From assembly GCF_016583795.1 (NCBI RefSeq), contig NZ_NRRS01000009.1:1-64000 (forward strand): a stretch of DNA of 64,000 bases, in the 5' to 3' direction. Both the position numbers and the translations under genes were made by a program. The notes under the pieces were generated by a model, which made no database searches, was not told the origin of the DNA, and worked only from the letters and a program-made list of their open reading frames with translations. Shown piece after piece: positions 28,096-36,307 of this stretch (its first letter is position 1; each line of letters starts with the position of its first letter). The stretch comes from Rhabdochromatium marinum (GTDB lineage: Bacteria; Pseudomonadota; Gammaproteobacteria; Chromatiales; Chromatiaceae).

Positions 28096-29415
28096 TTATT
28101 CGCGCGAACCGAGCAGTGCCTTGCCGTCGGCGCTGATGCCCGTCAGCTTCAGGGCATGGATCTGATTGACCCAGGTGGAGTCTTCAGGGCGCCGACGTTC
28201 CTGGGGTGCGCGGCGAACCGGCAGATAATTGAGCGTATAGCCCAGGGCTTCCTGGTCGCCGGCCGTACTTGAGGTGCCCTCGAAGAGCACCGGCATGGTG
28301 CGTCCCAGATAGGTGCGCAAGGCTTCGGTTTTGAGCCGCTCGGCCAGTGGTTGCAGTTGTTGCATGCGCGCACGCTTCACTGTGGCGGGCACCTGTTCCG
28401 GCAGTGTGGCGGCCTGAGTGCCGGGGCGGCGCGAATAGCTGAAACTATGCAGATGACTGAAGCCGATCTCGGCCACCAGTGTTAGGGTTTGTTGCCAGTC
28501 GGCCTCGGTCTCGCCCGGGAAACCGATGATGATGTCGGTGGTCAGGTTAAAGTCGCGGATCGCAGCGCGCGCCTGGGTCACCAGCTCACGATAGGCCGCC
28601 GTGGTACAGCGTCGGGCCATACGGCGCAGGATGCGATCCGAACCGCTCTGCAGGGGCAGATGCAGATGAGGCGCCAGGCGCGGATTCTCAAACAGCCGCC
28701 AGAAGCGTTCACCCAGCCCCCAGGGTTCGACTGAACCCAGGCGCAGGCGCGGAATTTCGGTGTCATTCAGCACGGCTTGGATCAGCTCCTCAAGCCCATC
28801 GCCATGCCCGGCTCCATAGCCGGCGATCTGCACGCCGGTGAGGACCGCCTCCTTAATGCCGCTAGCAGCGGCGGTCTGCACTTCGGTGACGATCTCGGTC
28901 AAGGGCCGGCTGCGCTCGGGTCCGCGGGCCAGGGTAGTCACGCAGAAGGTGCATTGATAGCGACAGCCGTCCTGAATTTTGACGAACGCCCGCTGACGCC
29001 CGCGTGCGAACAGCGCGGCGGCCTCGGTCTCGGCCGTCGCGGGCATGATGGGCAGAGCCAGTTCCTGCTGGGCAATCTCAACCAGACGATCCTTGTCGGC
29101 ATTGGAAACCAGCAGATCAATGCCACTCAGATCCACCTCTGTCCGGTCCAGGGCCGTGGCGCAACCGCTGACGATCAGCCGTGCATAGGGATTGTAACGT
29201 TGCATGCGGCGCAATAACTGCCGCGACTTGCGCACCGCTTCTTGGGTGACGGCACAGGTATTGACCACCACAAGATCAATGGGCGCATCCGCTGTGCGCT
29301 CGGCGGCGGAATCGTTGTGGCAAGGTTCATGGCCGAGCGCCCGAAATTGGCGTGCCCAGTGCTGCAATTCGGCTTCGTTGAGTCGGCAGCCAATGGATTC
29401 AAGGCGGATGCGCAT
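28096..29415 (-). CDS. mtaB: tRNA t6A37 methylthiotransferase
   Basis: MtaB is a radical-SAM enzyme that converts t6A37 of tRNA to ms2t6A37. The 439-residue protein has three parts. The N-terminal MTTase domain has conserved cysteines in SIGCRLNEAE, VVVNTCAVT and LIVSGCATAL. The radical-SAM core has the cluster motif CRYQCTFC (near residue 153) and LHLPLQSGSDRILRRM. A C-terminal TRAM-like region follows, including VLFEGTSS. The lack of a longer N-terminus and the SIGCRLN motif favour MtaB over MiaB or RimO. It stands alone between hypothetical genes. Confidence 0.92.
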   Translation of the reverse strand: MRIRLESIGCRLNEAELQHWARQFRALGHEPCHNDSAAERTADAPIDLVVVNTCAVTQEAVRKSRQLLRRMQRYNPYARLIVSGCATALDRTEVDLSGIDLLVSNADKDRLVEIAQQELALPIMPATAETEAAALFARGRQRAFVKIQDGCRYQCTFCVTTLARGPERSRPLTEIVTEVQTAAASGIKEAVLTGVQIAGYGAGHGDGLEELIQAVLNDTEIPRLRLGSVEPWGLGERFWRLFENPRLAPHLHLPLQSGSDRILRRMARRCTTAAYRELVTQARAAIRDFNLTTDIIIGFPGETEADWQQTLTLVAEIGFSHLHSFSYSRRPGTQAATLPEQVPATVKRARMQQLQPLAERLKTEALRTYLGRTMPVLFEGTSSTAGDQEALGYTLNYLPVRRAPQERRRPEDSTWVNQIHALKLTGISADGKALLGSRE

Positions 29416-29478
29416 GGGGCTTTAGATCATGTAGCTGGTCGGTGGCGAGCAATCGCTGTGCAGCTGAGCTGTGGCGGT

Positions 29479-30054
29479 TCAGTTCCGGGGCAGGATCACC
29501 ACGACAGCCTGGTTTTCATCGCTGCGTGTCATGGCGCTGAGATTGGCATCCGCTGGGACGCGAATCCGGCGCTGGAAACGACGACTGGAGACGCTGAAGT
29601 GGCGGCTATAGCCGCGACCCTGGGTGGGCGATTGTTCCGAGCGGGTGATCTGTGTCTGCGCGCTGCGGATGATCAGGCTGTGGCCACGCGCCTCAATTTT
29701 GATGTCCTGGGGCTGTTGTTGCGGCGTCAGGCGGATGGTTAGGCGATAGCCTGCGTCCGTCATGTCTTTAATCAGCGTCGGCATCTGACGTGAGCGGGGT
29801 GCGGCTCGACCGGAGTAGGTCGGACGGGGCATACGGTGCTGATAACCCGGCTGGTGCTGATAACCCGGCGACATCGGGAATTGACCGGGGATCGCGCCAG
29901 GGGTTGGCCCATACCCATACCCTGGTCCATATTGAGGGGCAACGGGCGGTGCGACCTGTGCCAGGCTCGACGCGCTGGGTAGTGCGCACAGCAAGGCCGT
30001 GAGTAGAAGACTGGCGACGGACGTTGGGGTGGCAGGGCGTGTTGTGGTCATCAT
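29479..30054 (-). CDS. secreted alpha-crystallin/Hsp20-like protein
   Basis: A 191-residue exported protein. A signal peptide (SVASLLLTALLCALPSASSLAQ) is followed by a Pro/Gly/Tyr-rich, repetitive linker (residues 35-85; GPGYGYGPTPG and two PGYQH copies). The C-terminal 110 residues resemble an alpha-crystallin domain: GYRLTIRLTPQQQPQDIKIE, HSLIIRSAQTQ, RHFSVSSRRFQRRIRVPADA and a final VVVILPRN. The pattern of strands and the PADA turn before the last strands is that of Hsp20 proteins, which are normally cytoplasmic. An extracytoplasmic holdase is inferred. I used the first of two adjacent ATGs (30054); the longer frame would need a TTG start at 30090. Confidence 0.75.
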   Translation of the reverse strand: MMTTTRPATPTSVASLLLTALLCALPSASSLAQVAPPVAPQYGPGYGYGPTPGAIPGQFPMSPGYQHQPGYQHRMPRPTYSGRAAPRSRQMPTLIKDMTDAGYRLTIRLTPQQQPQDIKIEARGHSLIIRSAQTQITRSEQSPTQGRGYSRHFSVSSRRFQRRIRVPADANLSAMTRSDENQAVVVILPRN

Positions 30055-30113
30055 GGGTGGAGTTTCCAGAGTGTAAGGATCAAGGGGCAAAAGAACTTGG
30101 GGGTATTACAGCC

Positions 30114-30145
30114 GAAAAAAAACGCCAACGGAACCCGTTGGCGTT
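30114..30145 (-). terminator. rho-independent terminator of the symporter operon
   Basis: On the minus strand AACGCCAACGG pairs with CCGTTGGCGTT (11-bp stem, three-base loop), followed by a run of eight T (30115-30122 read in reverse). It lies about 105 bases beyond the stop of the sodium:solute symporter gene and upstream of the Hsp20-like gene. Confidence 0.9.
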
Positions 30146-30250
30146 ATCGGTTTGCACGGTCACTGGGCCGCCCTGATGCCTCCCGGCGTCGGATTCAAGC
30201 GCGAGGCCTGATGTTCCGAGCCGGGAAGCCGGGGCAGACGACGCCGGGGA

Positions 30251-32065
30251 TCAGTGATCCAGGGCGGCGCTGAGGTGCGGTGCGGCACCCGAGCCACGCG
30301 GAACGCGCACATCCTCGACCAGGGCCTGGATGCTCTCGGGTGGTTCTGCGGTCAGGCGTGACACGGTCAGGGCCACAGCGAAGTTGATGACGGCTCCCAC
30401 AGCGCCAAAGGCGTTCGGCGAGATGCCGAAGAACCAGTTGGGATCCATGCCCATCATGAACTCAGTACCGGGAATGAACAAAAAGCCCTTGTGTTGGAAG
30501 ACATAGAGCAGGGTCACGGTAATGCCTGAAGCCATACCCCAGATGGCGCCGGTGTTGTTCATACGCTTGTCAAAGATACCCAGCATGAGTGCCGGGAAGA
30601 TCGACGAGGCCGCCAGACCAAAGGCAATGGCCACGGTTCCAGCCGCGAATCCGGGTGGATGCAAGCCCAGCAGACCTGCCACCACGATCGCACCCGCCAT
30701 GGAGACGCGGCTGGCGTTGAGTTCAGCCTTCTCGGAGATATTCGGCTTGAACACACCTTTTAGCAGGTCATGGGAAACAGCCGAGGAGATGGCCAGCAGC
30801 AGACCGGCGGCGGTTGACAAAGCAGCAGCGAGACCACCGGCGACCACCAGGGCAATTACCCAGTCGGGCAGATTGGCGATTTCCGGATTAGCCAGCACCA
30901 TGATGTCGCGGTCAACCTTGACCATTTCGTTGCCTTTCCAGCCATAGCTTGCGGCTTGAGCGGCGAAGCCCTCGTTCTTGTCGTTGTAGTACTGGATACG
31001 ACCGTCGCCGTTCTTGTCTTCAAATTCCAACAGACCGGTGGTTTCCCACTTCTTGAACCAGTCGGGGCGATCTTCATATTTCAGGTTGCCAGTCTCGGTG
31101 CCAATCGGGCCAATCTGGATGGTATCCATCAGATTTAGACGTGCCATGGCGCCCACTGCCGGTGCGGTGGTGTAGAGAATGGCGATGAACACCAGTGCCC
31201 AGCCAGCGGAGTAGCGGGCGTCAGCCACTCTGGGTACGGTAAAGAAGCGGATGATGACGTGAGGCAGGCCGGCAGTACCGATCATCAGGGACAGGGTATA
31301 GGCAAACATATTCAAGGTGTTGCCCATCGTTTGGGTGGTATATTCCTTGAATCCCAGGTCGATGATGACCTGGTCGAGCTTGTCCAGCAGACTCATACCC
31401 GAAGCCACACCATTCTGGATGTATTCACTGCCAAGGCCCAGCTGTGGCAGCGGGTTGCCGGTGAGGTTCATAGAGATAAAGATAGCCGGAACGGTGTAGG
31501 CCAGAATCAGCACGCAGTATTGGGCAATCTGGGTATAGGTGATGCCCTTCATGCCGCCAAGTACGGCATAGAAAAACACGATGCCCATGCCAATGTAGAG
31601 ACCCGTATCATAGCTGGTCTCCAGGAAGCGCGAGAAGGCGACGCCGATGCCTTTCATCTGCCCGATTACATAGGTGATGGAAGCCAGAATCAGACAGATG
31701 ACAGCGACAATACGCGCGGCTTGCGAGTAGTAGCGGTCTCCAATGAATTCGGGCACGGTGAACTTGCCGAATTTGCGCAAGTATGGGGCCAGCAGCAGTG
31801 CCAGCAGTACATAACCACCGGTCCAGCCCATCAGGAAGACCGAGGCGCCGTAGCCGTTGAAGGCGATCAGGCCGGCCATGGAGATAAAGGACGCCGCTGA
31901 CATCCAGTCGGCGCCGGTGGCCATGCCGTTGGCGACCGGATGAATGCCTTTGCCGGCGACATAGAATTCAGCTGTGGTGGCGGCACGCGCCCAGATGGCA
32001 ATGCCAATGTAGAGGGTAAAGGTCAGGCCCACCACCGAATAGGTCCAGATCGAGAGATTGTCCAT
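30251..32065 (-). CDS. sodium:solute symporter, large subunit (VC_2705/ActP-like)
   Basis: A 604-residue inner-membrane transporter of the SSS family with about 13 hydrophobic segments. The N-terminal FYVAGKGIHPVANGMATGAD and SAASFISMAG blocks match the acetate/monocarboxylate-type symporters. Between the helices near 290-315 and 385-405 there is a hydrophilic loop of about 80 residues with a calcium-loop-like segment, DKNGDGRIQYYN (residues 350-361; DNA 30983-31018). It is preceded by a DUF4212 gene 12 bases upstream, the usual small partner of this subfamily. The likely substrate is a short carboxylate such as acetate, which purple bacteria photoassimilate; this is inference. Confidence 0.92.
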   Translation of the reverse strand: MDNLSIWTYSVVGLTFTLYIGIAIWARAATTAEFYVAGKGIHPVANGMATGADWMSAASFISMAGLIAFNGYGASVFLMGWTGGYVLLALLLAPYLRKFGKFTVPEFIGDRYYSQAARIVAVICLILASITYVIGQMKGIGVAFSRFLETSYDTGLYIGMGIVFFYAVLGGMKGITYTQIAQYCVLILAYTVPAIFISMNLTGNPLPQLGLGSEYIQNGVASGMSLLDKLDQVIIDLGFKEYTTQTMGNTLNMFAYTLSLMIGTAGLPHVIIRFFTVPRVADARYSAGWALVFIAILYTTAPAVGAMARLNLMDTIQIGPIGTETGNLKYEDRPDWFKKWETTGLLEFEDKNGDGRIQYYNDKNEGFAAQAASYGWKGNEMVKVDRDIMVLANPEIANLPDWVIALVVAGGLAAALSTAAGLLLAISSAVSHDLLKGVFKPNISEKAELNASRVSMAGAIVVAGLLGLHPPGFAAGTVAIAFGLAASSIFPALMLGIFDKRMNNTGAIWGMASGITVTLLYVFQHKGFLFIPGTEFMMGMDPNWFFGISPNAFGAVGAVINFAVALTVSRLTAEPPESIQALVEDVRVPRGSGAAPHLSAALDH

Positions 32066-32077
32066 TGACGTATCCTC

Positions 32078-32335
32078 TTATTGTTCGTCGACTTCAAATT
32101 CCTTGTCGAGCTTGTTCATGCGGTGGGCATAAACGAAGATCAGTACCAGGAATACATAGATGGAGCCCTGTTGAGCAAACCAGAAGCCCAGAGGATAGCC
32201 GCCGAGGCTGATGCTATTGAGGGTCGGTGCAAGCAGGATGCCGAACCCGTAGGAAACAATAAACCAGATTACCAAGAGTATGGCGAGTAAACGCAGATTG
32301 GCCTTCCAATAGGCCGTACGATTTTCAGGTGTCAC
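32078..32335 (-). CDS. DUF4212 small subunit of the sodium:solute symporter
   Basis: An 85-residue protein with two membrane helices (LRLLAILLVIWFIVSYGFGIL and GFWFAQQGSIYVFLVLIFVY) and the conserved AYWKANLRL start and YAHRMNKLDKEF end of DUF4212. This family is almost always encoded just before an SSS-family symporter, as here (12-base gap). The start is a GTG at 32335 with an AGGAGG nine bases upstream. It probably stabilises or targets the large subunit. Confidence 0.93.
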   Translation of the reverse strand: MTPENRTAYWKANLRLLAILLVIWFIVSYGFGILLAPTLNSISLGGYPLGFWFAQQGSIYVFLVLIFVYAHRMNKLDKEFEVDEQ

Positions 32336-32810
32336 CTTGGTGTCCCTCCTTCTTGTGAGACGTGTTTGAATGAGGGGCGAGGTGATCGAAAACTTAAGGC
32401 AGGCAGACGGACATAGTGTCGAGTCTGGCCCAAGGCAGCCGGCTGGTCAGCGTGACGATCATTCCTGCAACGGAGCAAGCCATGGAAACGTTTTCGATCA
32501 GGCAGACACCCCCCTCAGGATTTTATTAAGCCAGTCTATCAAGCCATTACAGCTTATAATCGCCAGCGACCTCTCTGCCTGGAAGCACTGACGGTGCGGC
32601 ATTCTCTGACCCGCGCCTAGTTCCTGTCAATGGTGGAAAAATGTCCTGCGCATGAATGACGACACCCGATTCGCCTGGCACTGGAAGCCAGTGTACGTCT
32701 TAAGATGCTAGGATGACTCCCCGCACTGGCGTCTGCATCCGCCATGTGGGCAGCTGGTGGGCCGGGCGGCGAATATGGGCGGAACAATCGATTAAATTAT
32801 TGATATATCT
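32336..32810. other. 475-base intergenic stretch between the symporter operon and thrC
   Basis: It separates two divergent transcription units and should contain both promoters. The part next to thrC (32790-32810) is A/T-rich and has no ribosome-binding site. I found no open frame with a recognisable product, no tRNA-like fold and no strong inverted repeat. Confidence 0.45.
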
Positions 32811-34199
32811 ATGAAGTATCTGAGTACCAGAGGTGGCGTGGAGCCGGTTGGCTTTGCCGAGGCGGTGATGATGGGTTTGGCGACCGACGGCGGTTTGCTG
32901 GTTCCCGAGTCGCTGCCCAGGATCGGGCCTGAATCCTTGCAAGAATGGTCAAAGCTTGGTTTTGCTGAGCTTGCCTGCGAGGTTATGCAGCGCTTTGTAG
33001 GGGATGATTTATCGGCCTCGGAGCTGCAGGATCTTGTGCAGCGTTCTTACGCGAGTTTTCAGCATCCCGAGATCACGCCTCTTGCGCAGGCCGGTGAGCG
33101 GCGCATTCTGGAGCTGTTTCATGGTCCCACAGCGGCGTTTAAGGACGTGGCCTTGCAGTTCCTGGGCAATCTGTTTGAGCACTTTCTCGCACGCAGTGGC
33201 GAGCAGCTTAATATCATCGGTGCCACCTCCGGGGATACCGGCTCAGCGGCTATTGCCGGGGTGCGTGGCAAGGAGCGGATTCAGATCTTCATCCTGCACC
33301 CGAAAGGCCGGGTGTCGCCGATTCAAGAACGTCAGATGACCACGGTGCTGGATGCGAATGTGCATAATCTTGCGGTGCGGGGCACCTTCGATGATGCCCA
33401 ACGCATCGTCAAGGCGCTGTTCAGCGATCCGGATTTTAAGACCCGCTATCGTCTGGGGGCTGTGAATTCGATTAACTGGGCGCGTATTCTGGCGCAGACG
33501 GTTTACTACTTTTACGCCTGGGGACGACTCAGTGGTGGCAATCCTGACCACCGGGTCAGCTTCGCGGTGCCAACCGGCAACTTCGGCGATGTCTTTGCGG
33601 GCTATCTGGCCAAACGCATGGGGCTGCCGATTGAACGGCTGATTCTGGCCACCAATCGCAATGATATTCTGACCCGCTTTGTGCATCATGGGCTGTATTC
33701 GCTCACCGAGGTGCATCACACCCTGAGTCCTGCGATGGATATTCAGGTGGCCTCGAACTTCGAACGCTATCTGTATTATCTGTTGGATGAAGACGCCGGG
33801 GCGGTGAGTGCCCGTGTGACGGCTATGCAGCACGACGGTCGGATTGAGTTCAGCCAGACCGAACATCGCCGCGCGGCGGCGGACTTCGTCGCCGGTGCAG
33901 TCAGCGATGCCGATACCCTCGATCAAATGCGCGCCACCTACCGCGAGACCGGCTATCTACTCTGCCCGCATACCGCTGTTGGGGTGCGCGCGGCAGCGGC
34001 CTGGCCAGAGGCGGTGTGCCTGGCCACGGCGCATCCGGCCAAGTTTAATGAAGCCGTCCAGGAAGCCGTTGGCCTGGATGCACCGGCGCCGGCCTGTCTG
34101 CAAGGCTTGCTGCATCTGCCAACGTGCTGCGAAGAGGTTGCAGCGGAGGATGATGCGGTGCGTCAGCACATCATCAATACCCTGGCGAAGGTCCACTGA
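32811..34199 (+). CDS. thrC: threonine synthase
   Basis: ThrC converts O-phosphohomoserine to threonine with PLP. The 462-residue length and the motifs are those of the proteobacterial class: N-terminal KYLSTRGGVEP, the PLP lysine in FHGPTAAFKDVALQFLGN (near residue 110), GATSGDTGSAAIAG for the phosphate, and SFAVPTGNFGDVFAGYLAKR. The C-terminal TAHPAKFNEAVQEAVG is present. The ATG has only A/T-rich sequence upstream. The stop overlaps the next start (TGATG), so thrC and the following synthase gene form one unit. Confidence 0.95.
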   Translation: MKYLSTRGGVEPVGFAEAVMMGLATDGGLLVPESLPRIGPESLQEWSKLGFAELACEVMQRFVGDDLSASELQDLVQRSYASFQHPEITPLAQAGERRILELFHGPTAAFKDVALQFLGNLFEHFLARSGEQLNIIGATSGDTGSAAIAGVRGKERIQIFILHPKGRVSPIQERQMTTVLDANVHNLAVRGTFDDAQRIVKALFSDPDFKTRYRLGAVNSINWARILAQTVYYFYAWGRLSGGNPDHRVSFAVPTGNFGDVFAGYLAKRMGLPIERLILATNRNDILTRFVHHGLYSLTEVHHTLSPAMDIQVASNFERYLYYLLDEDAGAVSARVTAMQHDGRIEFSQTEHRRAAADFVAGAVSDADTLDQMRATYRETGYLLCPHTAVGVRAAAAWPEAVCLATAHPAKFNEAVQEAVGLDAPAPACLQGLLHLPTCCEEVAAEDDAVRQHIINTLAKVH

Positions 34200-35821
34200 T
34201 GTCATTACTAGAGGACGTTGATTCCCTGATGAACCGCAGTATTCAGATTCTGGATACCACCCTGCGCGATGGCGAGCAGACGCAGAGCGTTTCCTTTTCG
34301 CGCGATGAAAAAACCAACATTGCCAAAGTTCTGCTCGAACAGGTGCGGGTGGATCGCATCGAGGTCGCCTCGGCCCGCGTGTCCGAAGGTGAGCAGGCGG
34401 CGGTGGCGGCCATGGTGGATTGGGCGCGTGACAAGGGGCTGGATGGGCGCATTGAAGTGCTGGGCTTTGTCGATGGCGGCAAAAGCGTCGACTGGATTTG
34501 CGCCGCCGGTGGCTCAGTGATCAATCTGCTGGCCAAAGGCAGCGAAAAGCACTGCCACACCCAGTTGGGCAAGTCGCTGCATGTGCATGCCACCGAGGTA
34601 TTGGAGACGGTGCGCCTGGCCACCGAGCAGGGCCTGCGGGTCAATCTGTATTTGGAAGACTGGTCGAACGGCTATGCCGATAATTCCAGCTATGTCTTTG
34701 AGCTGATGGGATTATTACAGGAGGCGGCCATTGAGCATGTCATGTTGCCCGATACCCTGGGCGTGATGACACCCGAGCGGGTGTTTGCCGCCATGCGCGA
34801 CATGATTGAACGGTTTCCGGCGACAAAATTCGATTTTCACCCGCACAATGATTACGGTCTTGCGACGGCAAACGTGCTGGCTGCCGCCCGTGCCGGGGCC
34901 GCTGCCGTGCATTGCACGGTCAACTGTCTGGGCGAACGCGCCGGCAATGCCTCCCTGGCTGAGGTGGTGGTTAATCTGCGCGACCAGCTCGGACTCGAGC
35001 TGGGCATTGATGAATCACATCTGGTGCGCGCCAGCGAGCTGGTGCAATACTTCTCCGGCAAGCGGGTGGCGGAGAATGCGCCGGTGATCGGCGGGGATGT
35101 TTTTACCCAGACCGCTGGCATCCATGCGGACGGCGATAACAAAGGGCGCCTGTATCACACCAAGCTCTCGCCTGAGCGCTTTAGTCGTCGGCGCGTCTAT
35201 GCGCTGGGCAAGCTCAGCGGCAAGGCTTCGCTGCTGAAGAACCTGGAGCGGTTCGACATCGCGCTTTCGGAAGTCAATCAGCGCAAGGTACTGGCCCGCA
35301 TCGTCGAGTTGGGGGATTCCAAAAAAACCATCACTGCTGAAGACCTGCCTTTCATCATTGCTGAAGTGCTGGAGAGCAAGGACTACGATCATGCCGAGCT
35401 GCTGGCGTGCAATGTCTCCAGCAGCTTTGGGTTGGAATCAACCGCCAGCATCAAGGTGCGCATTGATCAGGCCGTGCTGACCGCCACCGGCAGCGGCAAT
35501 GGGGGATTCGATGCCTTTAATAAGGCTTTGGCGCGCATTGTCAAAGGCCTTGGTCTGAGCTTGCCGACGCTGATCGACTACGAGGTGCGGATTCCCAAGG
35601 GCGGGCACTCGGATGCGCTGACCGAGTGCACCATCAGTTGGTCGGATCAGGCCTCGGGTTCGCGCGACTTTAAAACCCGTGGTGTGCATGCCAATCAGGT
35701 GTTCGCCGCCATTGGCGCCACCATGCGGATGTTGAATCTGGTGTTGCACTGGGCACGCCAGGCGCAGCAAGGGTCGCCGTCACCACAAGGGGCCGTGCAA
35801 GCGGCGGAGCGTGCGGCCTAA
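34199..35821 (+). CDS. 2-isopropylmalate synthase/citramalate synthase family enzyme
   Basis: A 540-residue DRE-TIM aldolase-type acyl-CoA carboxylate synthase. The catalytic barrel opens with IQILDTTLRDGEQTQSVSF. Divalent-metal histidines are in FDFHPHNDYGLA (near residue 208), with VNCLGERAGNASLAEVV after it and GGDVFTQTAGIHADGD. The C-terminal 150 residues form a LeuA-type regulatory domain (SSSFGLESTASIKVRIDQAV). The family makes 2-isopropylmalate (leucine) or (R)-citramalate (isoleucine without threonine deaminase); motifs visible to me do not separate these. Coupling to thrC (TGATG overlap) places it in threonine/isoleucine metabolism, which mildly favours citramalate synthase. An internal ATG at 34232 is a possible alternative start. 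Confidence 0.85.
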   Translation: MSLLEDVDSLMNRSIQILDTTLRDGEQTQSVSFSRDEKTNIAKVLLEQVRVDRIEVASARVSEGEQAAVAAMVDWARDKGLDGRIEVLGFVDGGKSVDWICAAGGSVINLLAKGSEKHCHTQLGKSLHVHATEVLETVRLATEQGLRVNLYLEDWSNGYADNSSYVFELMGLLQEAAIEHVMLPDTLGVMTPERVFAAMRDMIERFPATKFDFHPHNDYGLATANVLAAARAGAAAVHCTVNCLGERAGNASLAEVVVNLRDQLGLELGIDESHLVRASELVQYFSGKRVAENAPVIGGDVFTQTAGIHADGDNKGRLYHTKLSPERFSRRRVYALGKLSGKASLLKNLERFDIALSEVNQRKVLARIVELGDSKKTITAEDLPFIIAEVLESKDYDHAELLACNVSSSFGLESTASIKVRIDQAVLTATGSGNGGFDAFNKALARIVKGLGLSLPTLIDYEVRIPKGGHSDALTECTISWSDQASGSRDFKTRGVHANQVFAAIGATMRMLNLVLHWARQAQQGSPSPQGAVQAAERAA

Positions 35822-35882
35822 CCTAAGGCGCGGCGGCTGTCGGGCTATTCTATGATCTGCAAGCCGTTGGAGAGGGATGGCG

Positions 35883-36266
35883 ATGAATCTGGAAAAGGTC
35901 GTCTTTGGGTTTTTTATTTTCCTGGCGTTGACGCTTAATTTCGGTTTCTTCATCGGCGAAGTCGATAATCCCAAGCATCACCATCTGTGGGAATTTATGT
36001 TGCTGTTTGTGGTCAATGCGGTGGCCTTGATCATGAAGCTGGGGGATCGCAGTCAGGTTGATGCCATGTTGCTGGCCACCGGCCTGGTGGCCATGCTGCA
36101 ACTCTCGGCGGTGGCGGTGATCTGGATTCTCGCCGCTCATGTCTGGGAGTCCGGCATGACGCCGGATGTGATGGTCAGCATCGTGTCCTTAACCGGCGGT
36201 GCCATGGTGGCCAATGTCATTTCCGTGATCCTGTTGATTGCCGAAACCGTGATGCTGCGGCGCTGA
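35883..36266 (+). CDS. DUF6394 family membrane protein
   Basis: A 127-residue inner-membrane protein with four hydrophobic segments: VVFGFFIFLALTLNFGFFIG, FMLLFVVNAVALIMKL, AMLLATGLVAMLQLSAVAVI and GAMVANVISVILLIAETVML. The family is of unknown function. It is followed after 41 bases by a potassium channel gene on the same strand, so it may be a channel accessory subunit. I chose the ATG at 35883 with GAGAGGG seven bases upstream; the ATG at 35877 overlaps that site. Confidence 0.82.
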   Translation: MNLEKVVFGFFIFLALTLNFGFFIGEVDNPKHHHLWEFMLLFVVNAVALIMKLGDRSQVDAMLLATGLVAMLQLSAVAVIWILAAHVWESGMTPDVMVSIVSLTGGAMVANVISVILLIAETVMLRR

Positions 36267-36307
36267 GGCGGCCGTCATCCGAGGGCGCTGCGCGGTGCAG
36301 AGGCTGA

